From assembly GCF_003336675.1 (NCBI RefSeq), contig NZ_QPII01000019.1:25449-89448 (forward strand): a stretch of DNA of 64,000 nt, read 5' to 3'. This DNA comes from Billgrantia montanilacus. GTDB lineage: Bacteria; Pseudomonadota; Gammaproteobacteria; Pseudomonadales; Halomonadaceae. The notes under the pieces were generated by a model. It searched no databases, had not been told where the DNA came from, and was given only the letters and a program-made list of their open reading frames with translations. The first letter of the stretch is position 1; each line of letters starts with the position of its first letter. Positions 53,796 through 62,474 of this stretch are shown here, in pieces. The position numbers and the translations under genes were made by a program.

Positions 53796-55625
53796 CTAAG
53801 CGGCCGAAAAGGCATTGTTTATAGCCGTGAAGAGCTTCTCTGCGCGTGTCGGCGTGCCTTTTGGGAGATCTGACACCTTCTCCCAGCCGTCGAACCGGGA
53901 CATGATCTCGGACATGATCCGTCGCTTGTCGATTGTTTTGTGCCCGTACCGCTCGATCAGAACCCGTTCCACGCGCTTCGTTATCATGTCTGAGCCGTCC
54001 TCTGGCAGATCCCCTGGCTTGATCGCGAGACCGAAGGCAGTATTGACGCAGTCGATGTAAAACTGATCCTCGAAAAGGTCTTCTATAGCAGCATCCGTCT
54101 TCTTGATCCCGGCCGCCGTGCCGAGCATGAGGACACGGAACCGCGCCTTCTGCTCACCAGCAAGGTCTTTAAGCACCAACTCATCTATCTTCTTCTTCGC
54201 TGTCTGGCCCTCGTGGTCCGTATCGAGCAGGACGCCGGCGTCCCAGCCCTGCCCAACTGCGAAAGCCGCATACATCGGGGTCTTAGGCGCCCCGCGTGCC
54301 GGCCAGAGATAGATGCGGTCAGATAGATGCGGCTTTCCCTCACTCCGCAGAATGCCGGACAGTTTGTGAAGGATCAGTGCGTCATCGCCCCCCTCAACTA
54401 TGAGGGTCTGCCGGGTGCCAAGGAGGCCACTCATGTCCCCGGTTAAACCCAGCGAAAGCTCTACAACAGCCATTGGTGCCCTTTGGCTACTTACGACGCC
54501 CTTCTTCACTGTGGTGTGGTTATTGGCCTGGGTCTCCACGATGCGTACGCGCTCGGGATAAGCAGGATCAACCATCGAGGCTAGGTGGGTGGTATACAAG
54601 ATCGTGTTCGATTCTGAGAGCCGCTGAAATACCTCGAGCAGGTCGCGCTGCCCGGAGTAGTGGAGGTGGACTCCGGGCTCTTCTAACAGCAGGATGCAGT
54701 CCTTGTAATGGCCCTTGCTAGCATGGGTGAACTTCCATGCGAAGGAGACATGCCAGCGGAAACCGCTGGAACGCCGGTGCAAGCGCACCGGCATTCCGAC
54801 TGCTTCATCCTCCGCAAATATGTTGAGGGTAGTGCCGTCTATCTCTATGTGGAAGTTGACTTTTTTCTGCGTCCAAAGGTCGCGAAACTGTTTGCTCAGG
54901 TAGGACGATGCTGCGCGTTTGTCAAAAGAACGCACAGTACGACCTTCGGCCGTGCCACCTTTCGCGAGAAAGTCGTCAATGTCGATCTTTGCGAGATCAA
55001 GGACGATTTTGACCGTTTGTTCCTCGTTGGTTAGGCCGTGCCAGTGCAGTTTTTTGTAGCGATCCGCGAGCTGGTTCAGTTCAATCTGCGTGCCACTTAG
55101 CCCGTAGTCTTGGATCAATACGAACTTGGGTACATACCGTTTCGCCCATGCATCCACGCTTTTCGGATCCAGGTCGGCAGCCTGGTCGCCGGCTACGGCG
55201 AACATAGGACCAGAGTCGTATGATCTAGACCCGACCAGCACCAGTTCCGCTGGGATCTCCGGCGCAACATGGGCCACTTCCTCGCCTTCCGTGGCTTCGG
55301 CAGTCAGCTGGCTGTCCTCCCCCTCATCCGACGCCAATAGACCAGCCACTTCATAGAGATCTTCGATATCTTCGGCGGCGAGTGCAAAATGCGCCTCGCA
55401 CACTAGCGTTGAAGGGTCCTTGTTACCCCAGTCGTCGACAGGCCAATCCTCGTCGATATCGTAGATGTCATCCGCCGAAAAGGGATTTATTCGATACAGG
55501 GCTTCAAATAGGTTGCTTTTGCCGGACTCGTTCTGCCCAACGAAGGCGGTTACGTCATTTACATCAACCCATCCGGAATCCCACACGTTCCGGTACCGTG
55601 TGACCTTGAACAGCGCAAGCTTCAT
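53796..55625 (-). CDS. OLD-family nuclease: ABC-type ATPase with TOPRIM domain
   Basis: A 609-residue protein. The start at 55625 is chosen because GGGGGAG precedes it closely and the product then opens MKLALFKVTRYRNVWDS, as ATPases of this family do. Walker A is GQNESGKSNL (about residues 30-39), Walker B ILLLEEPGVHLH, and the H-loop TTHLASM. The TOPRIM domain has Glu411 in LIVEGGDDA and GVLLDTDHEG. OLD proteins are ATP-dependent DNA nucleases in phage defence. No helicase partner adjoins it, so it looks like a class 1 (solitary) OLD. A GCCTAAC box lies about 75 bases upstream of its start, so it may also have been a cassette. Confidence 0.85.
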   Translation of the reverse strand: MKLALFKVTRYRNVWDSGWVDVNDVTAFVGQNESGKSNLFEALYRINPFSADDIYDIDEDWPVDDWGNKDPSTLVCEAHFALAAEDIEDLYEVAGLLASDEGEDSQLTAEATEGEEVAHVAPEIPAELVLVGSRSYDSGPMFAVAGDQAADLDPKSVDAWAKRYVPKFVLIQDYGLSGTQIELNQLADRYKKLHWHGLTNEEQTVKIVLDLAKIDIDDFLAKGGTAEGRTVRSFDKRAASSYLSKQFRDLWTQKKVNFHIEIDGTTLNIFAEDEAVGMPVRLHRRSSGFRWHVSFAWKFTHASKGHYKDCILLLEEPGVHLHYSGQRDLLEVFQRLSESNTILYTTHLASMVDPAYPERVRIVETQANNHTTVKKGVVSSQRAPMAVVELSLGLTGDMSGLLGTRQTLIVEGGDDALILHKLSGILRSEGKPHLSDRIYLWPARGAPKTPMYAAFAVGQGWDAGVLLDTDHEGQTAKKKIDELVLKDLAGEQKARFRVLMLGTAAGIKKTDAAIEDLFEDQFYIDCVNTAFGLAIKPGDLPEDGSDMITKRVERVLIERYGHKTIDKRRIMSEIMSRFDGWEKVSDLPKGTPTRAEKLFTAINNAFSAA

Positions 55626-56129
55626 TCGCTCCCCCAATGTCCCTGCTGGTTCTGTTTCATTCTGCAAGGGCATGCGGAATGCCCCTTGCCTCCCGATGCC
55701 TAACACCAATGAACGGGCTGACTGCGTTTCCCGGACCGGCCGCTTTGGATCGTCAACTGCCTCCGCAACCCCAACAGCATAGACTGAAGTTCACTCTTCG
55801 GCCATGAGCGGACCTAAAGTGTACGTGCATATGACTAAAGGCGAAGACTCCATAACTGTATATTATATATTCTGCTGATTATCTTTCAAGGCATCAAATC
55901 TGGATACGTATCAAGAAATCTTAACTATTTTAAATACACAATAGTTAGCATATAACTTTAAAGATAACTGCGGCTGCCCAGCCTCACGGAGAGCACAGCT
56001 CTCTGCTGATTATTAAAAAGCACTAGAATTGTAAATTTTTCAGCACTTGGTTATAATATATTGATCTCTAAAAATGCCAATTGTTAAATGATTCCATCTG
56101 GGATACACTCCAAGAAAACGGAGGCTAAC
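55626..56129. other. AT-rich intergenic region with a dispersed repeat
   Basis: Near 55698 GCCTAAC resembles an attC core box. GGCCGCTTTGGATCGTCAAC at 55738 recurs in similar form at 58374 and, more diverged, at 61852. From 55850 to 56080 the DNA is strongly AT-rich with TATATTATATATT runs, likely promoter DNA for the small gene at 56130. No gene is seen. Confidence 0.4.
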
Positions 56130-56471
56130 ATGGAGCTGTTAAAAAAGTTGGTAAAACTCAAGGGGCTCTGGGCTTTAATATTTTTGGTGGCAATGATAGC
56201 ATTCTTGTTTGCCCCAACACCTTCTTTTATGAAGCCAACTTGGCAGCAATATGCGGGATGCGCAGCAGCCAGAGTGGTTAGCTTTGACACTGAAGGTGTA
56301 GTTTTTTTCTTAGACCTCGCAGTTGAGCGTGCAAATGAACGGGGATTGAATTTCACAAGAGCTGATGTAATACCGGTTATGGACAAGGCTGTTGAAAAGA
56401 TAATGTCATCAGGAGAAGTAAAGGACATTAGAGAAGCACAGAGAGCTTACTTTTCCCCTTGCGCTCCATGA
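56130..56471 (+). CDS. Small membrane-anchored protein of unknown function
   Basis: A 113-residue protein. The ATG at 56130 has CGGAGG about 7 bases upstream; an ATG at 56088 in the same frame lacks this. One membrane helix (LKGLWALIFLVAMIAFLFA, about residues 10-28) is followed by a soluble part of about 80 residues with two Cys. No family is recognised. It reads against the orientation of the neighbouring cassette genes and has its own AT-rich upstream region. Confidence 0.5.
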   Translation: MELLKKLVKLKGLWALIFLVAMIAFLFAPTPSFMKPTWQQYAGCAAARVVSFDTEGVVFFLDLAVERANERGLNFTRADVIPVMDKAVEKIMSSGEVKDIREAQRAYFSPCAP

Positions 56472-56549
56472 CCACCTAGCTGTATAATTTTATCCTGATA
56501 TTTTTTCTTGTGACTTCAATCGCTAGAAGCCGTCATTTAAGATAAACTG

Positions 56550-56635
56550 ATGTAACGCCTCAATAACCGGCAGCTGGAGCGAAGCGGAATGTAAGCTGTC
56601 CGGTGTCAAAGGCGAAGTTGATTGATTTGTTAGGC
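56550..56635 (-). other. attC-like site after the endonuclease cassette
   Basis: On the minus strand GCCTAAC (56635-56629) contains the stop codon of the endonuclease gene, and GTTACAT (56556-56550) ends the site, matching RYYYAAC and GTTRRRY-like boxes 86 bases apart. Internal imperfect complementarity (CCGGACAGCTTAC and GCAGCTGCCGG regions) is consistent with an attC fold. Confidence 0.6.
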
Positions 56636-57382
56636 ACTTTCTCTTCGTGATTCAAACTTTCTATTCCACTCCCTAGTTTTCTTAAGCCATCGGTCAAGCT
56701 CCGAATTGGCATAGTCGTACCACTCTCTATAGCTAGTTATTTCCCACCAATTCAAATCTTCGGCTTTCTCAAGATCACTATTTGGATGAATTATTTTAAC
56801 CGGCCCCTCATCTAGCTCTGAAAGTAACTTTCTATTTCCTAGAATGAGAATCATAGAAAAACCGTTCATGTATTCCCACCAGTCATCGTGTTCCTCACGG
56901 CTCAGCTCTACTAGAGGCTCGTCGCAACTCGGTCCATATGGAAAATTTCTAAATTCGTGAAGCTCTAACGCCTTTTCTCTTAGTCTCCGCTCACAGCTTT
57001 CTCGCCACTTCTTGAAATACTTAATGTTAAATTCTTCCCAAGATAGAAGTTCTATCGGTGCCTTATCTGAAGCCTCATAGGCACCCGATTGAAAGCCTTT
57101 TTTTACTATGATTATTCCTTTATTTGCCCCGGAGTCGTTAACAACTGTCCTAAATCCATGTATCACGTCTTGATGTATATCACTATTCCATTGTTTGCAC
57201 TCGATCAATATCTTTAATCGGATATCGTGAACGAAGTCTTCTACATAAACGTCTATCTCTTTTTTCCCACGAACGAGATCTATAGTTTTTTCTAATTCTG
57301 AATAGCAGCTCATTTCCTGAAACGCTTGACAGACTAATCTCTGCAATTCCTTCCAGTTGCTTGGCGGAGTATCAAATATCAT
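56630..57382 (-). CDS. Restriction endonuclease-like (Mrr-type) protein in a cassette
   Basis: A 250-residue protein. Its N-terminal 130 residues look like an Mrr-type PD-(D/E)xK nuclease: KKEIDVYVEDF with Asp, ILIECKQWNS with the Glu-x-Lys pair, then KGIIIVKKGFQSGAYEAS. The C-terminal half is helical, Trp- and acidic-rich, with no recognised family. The ATG lies 7 bases after an attC box (GTTAGGC) and the stop overlaps the next box, the compact form of an integron cassette. A defence or conflict nuclease is likely; the trigger is unknown. The gene is AT-rich. Confidence 0.75.
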   Translation of the reverse strand: MIFDTPPSNWKELQRLVCQAFQEMSCYSELEKTIDLVRGKKEIDVYVEDFVHDIRLKILIECKQWNSDIHQDVIHGFRTVVNDSGANKGIIIVKKGFQSGAYEASDKAPIELLSWEEFNIKYFKKWRESCERRLREKALELHEFRNFPYGPSCDEPLVELSREEHDDWWEYMNGFSMILILGNRKLLSELDEGPVKIIHPNSDLEKAEDLNWWEITSYREWYDYANSELDRWLKKTREWNRKFESRRESA

Positions 57383-57389
57383 AGCTATC

Positions 57390-57461
57390 GCCTAACGCCC
57401 AAGCTGTGCGGCGCAAACGATGCGCAGCGTTGTTTGCGTCCGCACGAGCGCATTGTTATGC
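57390..57461 (-). other. attC site between two cassettes
   Basis: GCCTAAC (57390-57396) and GTTATGC (57455-57461) flank a long imperfect palindrome (GTGCGG-CGCAAAC and GTTTGCG-TCCGCAC). The stop codon of the DUF4145 gene (57458-57456) lies within GCATAAC on the minus strand, and the endonuclease gene starts 7 bases beyond the other box. This is the clearest attC in the window. Confidence 0.88.
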
Positions 57462-58157
57462 ATTTTCATCTCGCCTTTGCCTTCTGCGCTCTGCTGCAAG
57501 CCGGATTCTCTCGGGCTCTGTATAGATTCGTTCAAGCAAGATACGGGTGAAATCTAATAAATCCTCCGCATCTGCTTTGCGAAGAGTTCCAGCATGCGCG
57601 CCATCGTTACCATCTTCCCGGACGCATGTCGAAAGTTCCCTCAGACTTTCTGGCAACAACTGATTATCAAAAAGCCAAGGTAAACGGAGACCAAGGTTTC
57701 TACGTGTTCTCTGATTTAGCCTCTCTACATCCTGCTCCGGCAATAATCCTTTCGTTACAAGATCAATGCATAAGCGGAACATGGTTGCAGCAGCGTTCCA
57801 ACAATCAACTTTCAAGCATGTTGCGCCTTCCATAAACACATTGTTGATGGCATTTGGCACATACTCAGGTGCTTCTACTTCCGCCCGATCTTTTAACGTT
57901 ATGATTCCTTCGATTCGTACGTATCGATTGACTGCGTGATCTATATGTATAAGCCCAGTTTTATGAACGGCTTCGTAATCTGCATTAACGTCATCAGCAA
58001 GAACAAAGACAGTTGATAGGTGACACTGGCGACAAATGGCAAAAGTTTCATACCAATACTGCCAGCCATACTCGGTTCTGGTATGAATGGCGCTCAATAG
58101 ATCGAATGAAATTCGACTTGATCCGCAACGCGGGCAATCTGCAACTAGTTCAGCCAT
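57456..58157 (-). CDS. DUF4145 protein with zinc ribbon, in a cassette
   Basis: A 233-residue protein. Two Cys pairs near the N-terminus (DCPRCGSSRISFD and ICRQCHLS) form a likely zinc ribbon. The rest matches the DUF4145 pattern: ECL-like helices ending in a segment with EDGNDGAHAGTLRKADAEDL and LDFTRILLERIY. DUF4145 proteins often accompany restriction or other defence genes, but the function is not established. The gene ends inside an attC box. The upstream attC of its own cassette is not visible. Confidence 0.78.
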   Translation of the reverse strand: MAELVADCPRCGSSRISFDLLSAIHTRTEYGWQYWYETFAICRQCHLSTVFVLADDVNADYEAVHKTGLIHIDHAVNRYVRIEGIITLKDRAEVEAPEYVPNAINNVFMEGATCLKVDCWNAAATMFRLCIDLVTKGLLPEQDVERLNQRTRRNLGLRLPWLFDNQLLPESLRELSTCVREDGNDGAHAGTLRKADAEDLLDFTRILLERIYTEPERIRLAAERRRQRRDENA

Positions 58158-58538
58158 GATTCATCTCGCATCGCTATTAATGCATAAAAGTTTTATTATG
58201 TAGCATACACCATATTCCACTTGAACGTGCATTCAATAATATTATGATGCACGCTCGGCCACCTCTCAACCTATTGAAATTTCTTGGAAATAAGTATAAT
58301 TCGGCCACATAACACCAACCATCGTGCATGCTATATATATCCCAATGAACGTGCCTGCTGCCTTTGGTAACATGGCCGCTTTGGGTCGTCATCTGCTTCC
58401 ACCATCACATCAGCATTGACTAAAATTCCTAACTCGACCAATAGCCATCATCCATCACTGCTTCACACGCTGCGATGCAGCGTCTCCAAAGCTGACATCC
58501 GGCTTACGGCACAAGCAGACTAACGACTCCAAACGTCG
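58158..58538. other. Intergenic region with a dispersed repeat
   Basis: No gene is supported. GGCCGCTTTGGGTCGTCATC at 58374 repeats the segment at 55738. AT-rich DNA at 58160-58340 probably holds the promoter of the DUF4145 gene. No clear terminator is seen after gajB. Confidence 0.4.
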
Positions 58539-59996
58539 TTACTTGTCCCATGAGACTTGGGATTGATATGACAACACAGTCACTGACTGCGTGGCTCGTG
58601 TAAGTGCGACATACCAGTCCTCTTTGCTCATCCCGTCGTACTCAACGATTATTACATGCTCGAATTCCAAGCCTTTTAACAGGAGCGTGCTACCTACACT
58701 CCTACGGTCTAGGTGACGCCCCAAGTGTCTCGCCTTTGCTTCAACATCTGCTGCGGCTTCGGAAAGCGGAGCCCCTGTCGCCCTCGAAGTTCGGAGTGCT
58801 GAGAACATCATGCTTAGAAGTTCACGACGATACGGAAAAACGTCGTCACGGGCCAATAGTCCTTCCACAAGATCAAGCACGTGGGGCATCCCATTCGCCT
58901 TGGCTACACGGTCTCCAATGTCGATTAGGTTACCATACTTAGTTCGACCAGCGCGTCTGCCTTCTTGGTGGGCCTTAACGGAATTGGCAAAATCGGCCTG
59001 AACACCAATCACGCACAGCCTGACAAAATCCAAAACCCTTTGCAGCCTTTGCGCATCATCTGCTTGCTCAATGGATTTCGAATGTTTTGCAAGTGGTTTG
59101 CAAGAAACAGGCTCCACGACAGCGAACTTCTGTTTTGCCAAAGTTTTGGCTATGCTAGCTCGTGATCCCTCAGATGCTGATTGAGCCACAACCACTAACG
59201 TACCTTCCAAGTCCATTGTTTCAAGACAAGTGGTTCTGACTTTACCTGACTTGGCTCCGGGGTCACCTGGGAGCCACTGACGCCGGATACCCCTTTCGTT
59301 GACACAAAAATCTAAAGGGCCTCCGGCTTCAATCCGCTCTCGCAACTCGATCAGTTTCTCGCCAAGCTCAGCATTCGCGTTTTCTTTCTTCCACCGCCAG
59401 GGCGTGGTCAGTTTCGCGATATTGGGAAAGTCCTTTTCGACGACATCGAACCAGTCCAGCGCGCCGTCGAAGTCGAAGATTGATTGCAAGGGGTCACCAA
59501 AAATACACACAGGGACTAGCCGCTTGAACCCCACGATTAACTCATGCTGGCTTGCGCTGCAATCCTGATACTCATCAACGAAAACGCAAGCGTAGGTGGC
59601 AAGGATCACGTCATCGATACCGTGCGAACCAAGAAGCTTGACCGCAGCAGGATAGACCTCTGACCAGTCTTTGTTGCTCTGAGGATTGACCTTTTTGACC
59701 CCCGAGGTCTTTGGGTAGCTTTTCGCAAACCGCAAGCACCAGCTCGCGATTGTATCAATCCTGTAGGAAGACGCAGGAACATTGATCTTGCGTAACCGCT
59801 TCTGCAGTACGTCAACACCCGCAAATGTATGGGTGAGGATGAGGCAGCGTTTCGAAATTCCCGGATCATCGCTTATAGCTTTCACCGTCCGTACGATTTG
59901 CTCGGTTTTCCCGCATCCGGCAGCCGCAATCACGCTGCCAGCTTTGGTCGCACGAATGATGGCCGTGACTTCCTCTTGGGCAAATTCAGGCATCAA
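58539..59996 (-). CDS. gajB: Gabija GajB-like UvrD-family helicase
   Basis: A 485-residue superfamily-1 helicase. Walker A AAAGCGKTEQ lies at about residues 24-33, motif II CVFVDEYQDCS, motif III FGDPLQSIFDFDG, motif V LLLKGLEFEHVII and motif VI YVALTRATQ. Length and position match GajB, the second gene of Gabija phage defence, in which a GajA nuclease complex is joined by GajB. It overlaps gajA by 11 bp, so translation is coupled. Confidence 0.88.
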   Translation of the reverse strand: MMPEFAQEEVTAIIRATKAGSVIAAAGCGKTEQIVRTVKAISDDPGISKRCLILTHTFAGVDVLQKRLRKINVPASSYRIDTIASWCLRFAKSYPKTSGVKKVNPQSNKDWSEVYPAAVKLLGSHGIDDVILATYACVFVDEYQDCSASQHELIVGFKRLVPVCIFGDPLQSIFDFDGALDWFDVVEKDFPNIAKLTTPWRWKKENANAELGEKLIELRERIEAGGPLDFCVNERGIRRQWLPGDPGAKSGKVRTTCLETMDLEGTLVVVAQSASEGSRASIAKTLAKQKFAVVEPVSCKPLAKHSKSIEQADDAQRLQRVLDFVRLCVIGVQADFANSVKAHQEGRRAGRTKYGNLIDIGDRVAKANGMPHVLDLVEGLLARDDVFPYRRELLSMMFSALRTSRATGAPLSEAAADVEAKARHLGRHLDRRSVGSTLLLKGLEFEHVIIVEYDGMSKEDWYVALTRATQSVTVLSYQSQVSWDK

Positions 59997-61740
59997 TCCA
60001 CCGCCTCACTTCATTTATCGTTTTGGCAAGTGGGGTCTCTGGAATGTCCTTGAGACAACGAAAAACAATTGTTCCAATTTGCTCGCCCCGCGTCATGTCT
60101 TTGAACCATGAACGGTCTTCTTTGACGCCGGGCTTTTTATCAACCTTCAGAATGGCGGCCGCTGCCAACCATTTTCGATTTGCCTCAGAGTCAGTAAGGG
60201 CGTCTAGCGCCGCTCGGTCAATGCTCGGCTGAGCTGGGGCAGTCATGCAGAGATTTCTCAGAACCCTACCTTCGCCGACGACATCAAGTGCATAATCAAC
60301 AATTTCGAGTACAGTTGCCCATGGAACGTCGAGAAAGACCCTGCGTTCGATATCGCAGTCGTCCAACCATTCAGCGACTTGCCCTCCAGCGTACTTGAAC
60401 GCATCCTTGGTGGCTGCTTTAATCTCGACATCCGAGTCAAGCAAAACGAAACAGCTATAGCCGAGCGTTTGCATGTGGAGACCAAACTTTAAGGCATTGT
60501 CACTACCTCCTCCGTCAATCGCAACGACACCCCGATAGGCAAACGACTCCTTGTCAGCGGCGCACCATTGGTCATCAAGCCCGCGCCAAAATCCGACTTC
60601 CGTTCGCCCCTCACCAATCAGCAAGCGTGGAGCTAGGAAAGCATGGGGATTGGAGCGCACGTGCCGTTGTGCCGTATCCACTGTTCCTTCAGTTGGCCGC
60701 GCGCACTTAACGGCGACACTGCCTGCGTTGTTGCGAAGGCAAAACAGTTCTCCAACATCCAATTCGCAAACAACAACTGGCGAATGAGTTGTCAGGAATG
60801 TTTGGTGTACGATAGGCGGAGCATCGCCGTTCTGTGGAAATCCAGATCGCAGAAATCGCAACAAACGCATAATGCGATGTGGTTCCAACCCGAGTTCGAG
60901 TTCATCCACAAGCGTTATGTTTTGAGTAGGGCCTGAATTTTGAACACCAGCCACCATGAGGCGTGATGATCCGCTACCGAGGGTCCTAAGCGGCATGCTG
61001 CCATCATGTAAAGAAACTGCGCCCGAAGCCAACATACCTGAATGGATGTCCAACTGGGCTTCGTAACCTTGGGTCTTGGGTACCAGAAAGTCCGCACCGA
61101 CCTTCTCTGCCAGCTTCACAACATCATCGAACGAAGTACGATCTCCGGCGGCGAATGATGCCTTTGCCTGCCTAACCGAACTGGCCAGCAACTCAGACGC
61201 ATTCGGCCCTTTCTCAAGTCTCCCGAGAACGGAGTTTCGACCCCACGTGAGATGGCGGTCGGCGTATTCCCCAAGCCGATTGGGTCCTATTAACTTCGCG
61301 TCCTTGAAGCCCAAACGGGGTAGCTCACCTTCGAGGCGTTCGTTGAAGACCTCCCAGCTCCATTCAAGGGTTTCGGGATCAAGCAACGCTTTCACTGTCA
61401 GAGCCGGAATATCGCCTTCCGCTTGTTCATCGTCTATTTTTTTAGCTGCCTCGCTCCAACCGCGCAAATAGAGTCCGTATTTGTGCTCTACAATCAACTC
61501 TTCCGGAAGATCAACGAGCGTCAAGCAAATCGCAGGTTTGCTTGTTGGGTCGCATCCAAACAGATCGGGATCACTTCCGGTGTATCCAAATCGCGGACTT
61601 AGGCCTATCTCGATGGCATCCAAGACCGTTGTCTTGCAAGAGTCGCCCGGACCAATCAGACAGTTCAAGTTCGGCGACGGCGTCCATTCAAGTGATTTGA
61701 TGCCTCGAAAATCCGAAATTGAGATGTGTGCGATACGCAT
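59986..61740 (-). CDS. gajA: Gabija GajA-like ATPase-TOPRIM nuclease
   Basis: A 584-residue protein, the usual GajA size (about 580). An ABC-type ATPase opens with FRGIKSLEWTPSPNLNCLIG. The P-loop at residues 30-38 is GPGDSCKTT: the Gly that normally precedes Lys is Cys here. Walker B is LVDELELGLEPHR and the H-loop TTHSPVV. The TOPRIM domain has Glu377 in LLIGEGRTEV and Asp435/Asp437 in LLDSDVE. GajA is a sequence-specific DNA nickase restrained by nucleotides and released during infection. It is paired with gajB downstream. Confidence 0.88.
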   Translation of the reverse strand: MRIAHISISDFRGIKSLEWTPSPNLNCLIGPGDSCKTTVLDAIEIGLSPRFGYTGSDPDLFGCDPTSKPAICLTLVDLPEELIVEHKYGLYLRGWSEAAKKIDDEQAEGDIPALTVKALLDPETLEWSWEVFNERLEGELPRLGFKDAKLIGPNRLGEYADRHLTWGRNSVLGRLEKGPNASELLASSVRQAKASFAAGDRTSFDDVVKLAEKVGADFLVPKTQGYEAQLDIHSGMLASGAVSLHDGSMPLRTLGSGSSRLMVAGVQNSGPTQNITLVDELELGLEPHRIMRLLRFLRSGFPQNGDAPPIVHQTFLTTHSPVVVCELDVGELFCLRNNAGSVAVKCARPTEGTVDTAQRHVRSNPHAFLAPRLLIGEGRTEVGFWRGLDDQWCAADKESFAYRGVVAIDGGGSDNALKFGLHMQTLGYSCFVLLDSDVEIKAATKDAFKYAGGQVAEWLDDCDIERRVFLDVPWATVLEIVDYALDVVGEGRVLRNLCMTAPAQPSIDRAALDALTDSEANRKWLAAAAILKVDKKPGVKEDRSWFKDMTRGEQIGTIVFRCLKDIPETPLAKTINEVRRWIDA

Positions 61741-62210
61741 TATGGAATAATCCTTACTAACCGCTTAAGTAATGAAGCTCGTAACGTACGAATTTAAATC
61801 GCGGCGTTGTAATCTGCATTCTGCGGATGCAGGCGAAGTCCGGCAGTGAGCGTCCGCTTCGGGTCGATATCTGCTGGTCGAAAATTTCTTCTACAAAAGC
61901 CTATTGATCGGTACCTTCTCCGGTAAGGCATATCCGGCCAGAGAACACGCTACCGCCCGGCGGTACCCATTTGGACCGCCTCTCTTTGATGTTACGGTCT
62001 GCTCCAGTCGCAAGATGGCGACAGGGACAGTCCGTCTGGACACATCCAGTAACCCTCAGGCTACTAAAAATTTCTTAGTCCTGCCCAATCGAATCTGACC
62101 TTTTTCATACTTCACGGATTGGCAGTGCTCCTCCTTACACACTGCGCTCGTGAGGGGGGAGTGAAGTGGGAACATCCCGTTAGCTGACAAAGCAGCTCCG
62201 CTTGGCTCTC
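61741..62210. other. Intergenic region between cargo and ICE genes
   Basis: No gene is supported. TCCGCTTCGGGTCGATATCT at about 61853 is a diverged third copy of the repeat seen at 55738 and 58374. This gap probably holds the cargo/backbone junction. Confidence 0.4.
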
Positions 62211-62238
62211 TTGACACTACACCGGTCTTCGCTAGCAT
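62211..62238 (+). promoter_or_regulatory. Sigma-70-type promoter for the DUF3577 operon
   Basis: TTGACA at 62211-62216 is a perfect -35 box and TAGCAT at 62233-62238 a fair -10, 16 bases apart. It would give a leader of about 230 bases before the DUF3577 start, containing several inverted repeats. Confidence 0.55.
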
Positions 62239-62400
62239 TGAGGATGCAAGGCGCTGTCGATGACAGTCCGGTGGTCTCGACCGGCACCAACCGAGACGCC
62301 TGCCCAAGCTCCCCGCGCATCCTGCAAGGGAGCGCCGCCAAGCGGTCGGATGCAACCTGCTACATCACCTACGCCTCCGGGCGTCATCAAGCCGACCCAC

Positions 62401-62470
62401 CATGGGAATCACCTTCCCATGAGGGGATTGGTGTTTCTCATGGATTCGTCGTTCCTATCCAAAGGAGAAA
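62401..62470 (+). promoter_or_regulatory. Leader hairpin upstream of DUF3577 gene
   Basis: CATGGGAA (62401-62408) and TTCCCATG (62414-62421) form a perfect 8-bp stem with loop TCACC. They are followed by AGGGG, a T-rich stretch, CATGGAT and then the ribosome site AAAGGAG. The same order is found at 63802-63868 upstream of another ICE gene. A conserved RNA or protein-binding leader is likely. Confidence 0.6.
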
Positions 62471-62474
62471 CACC

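Noticed and set aside
62239..62474. Riboswitch in the DUF3577 leader
   Set aside because: Several small inverted repeats exist, but none matches a known riboswitch class; only the CATGGGAA hairpin is recorded.
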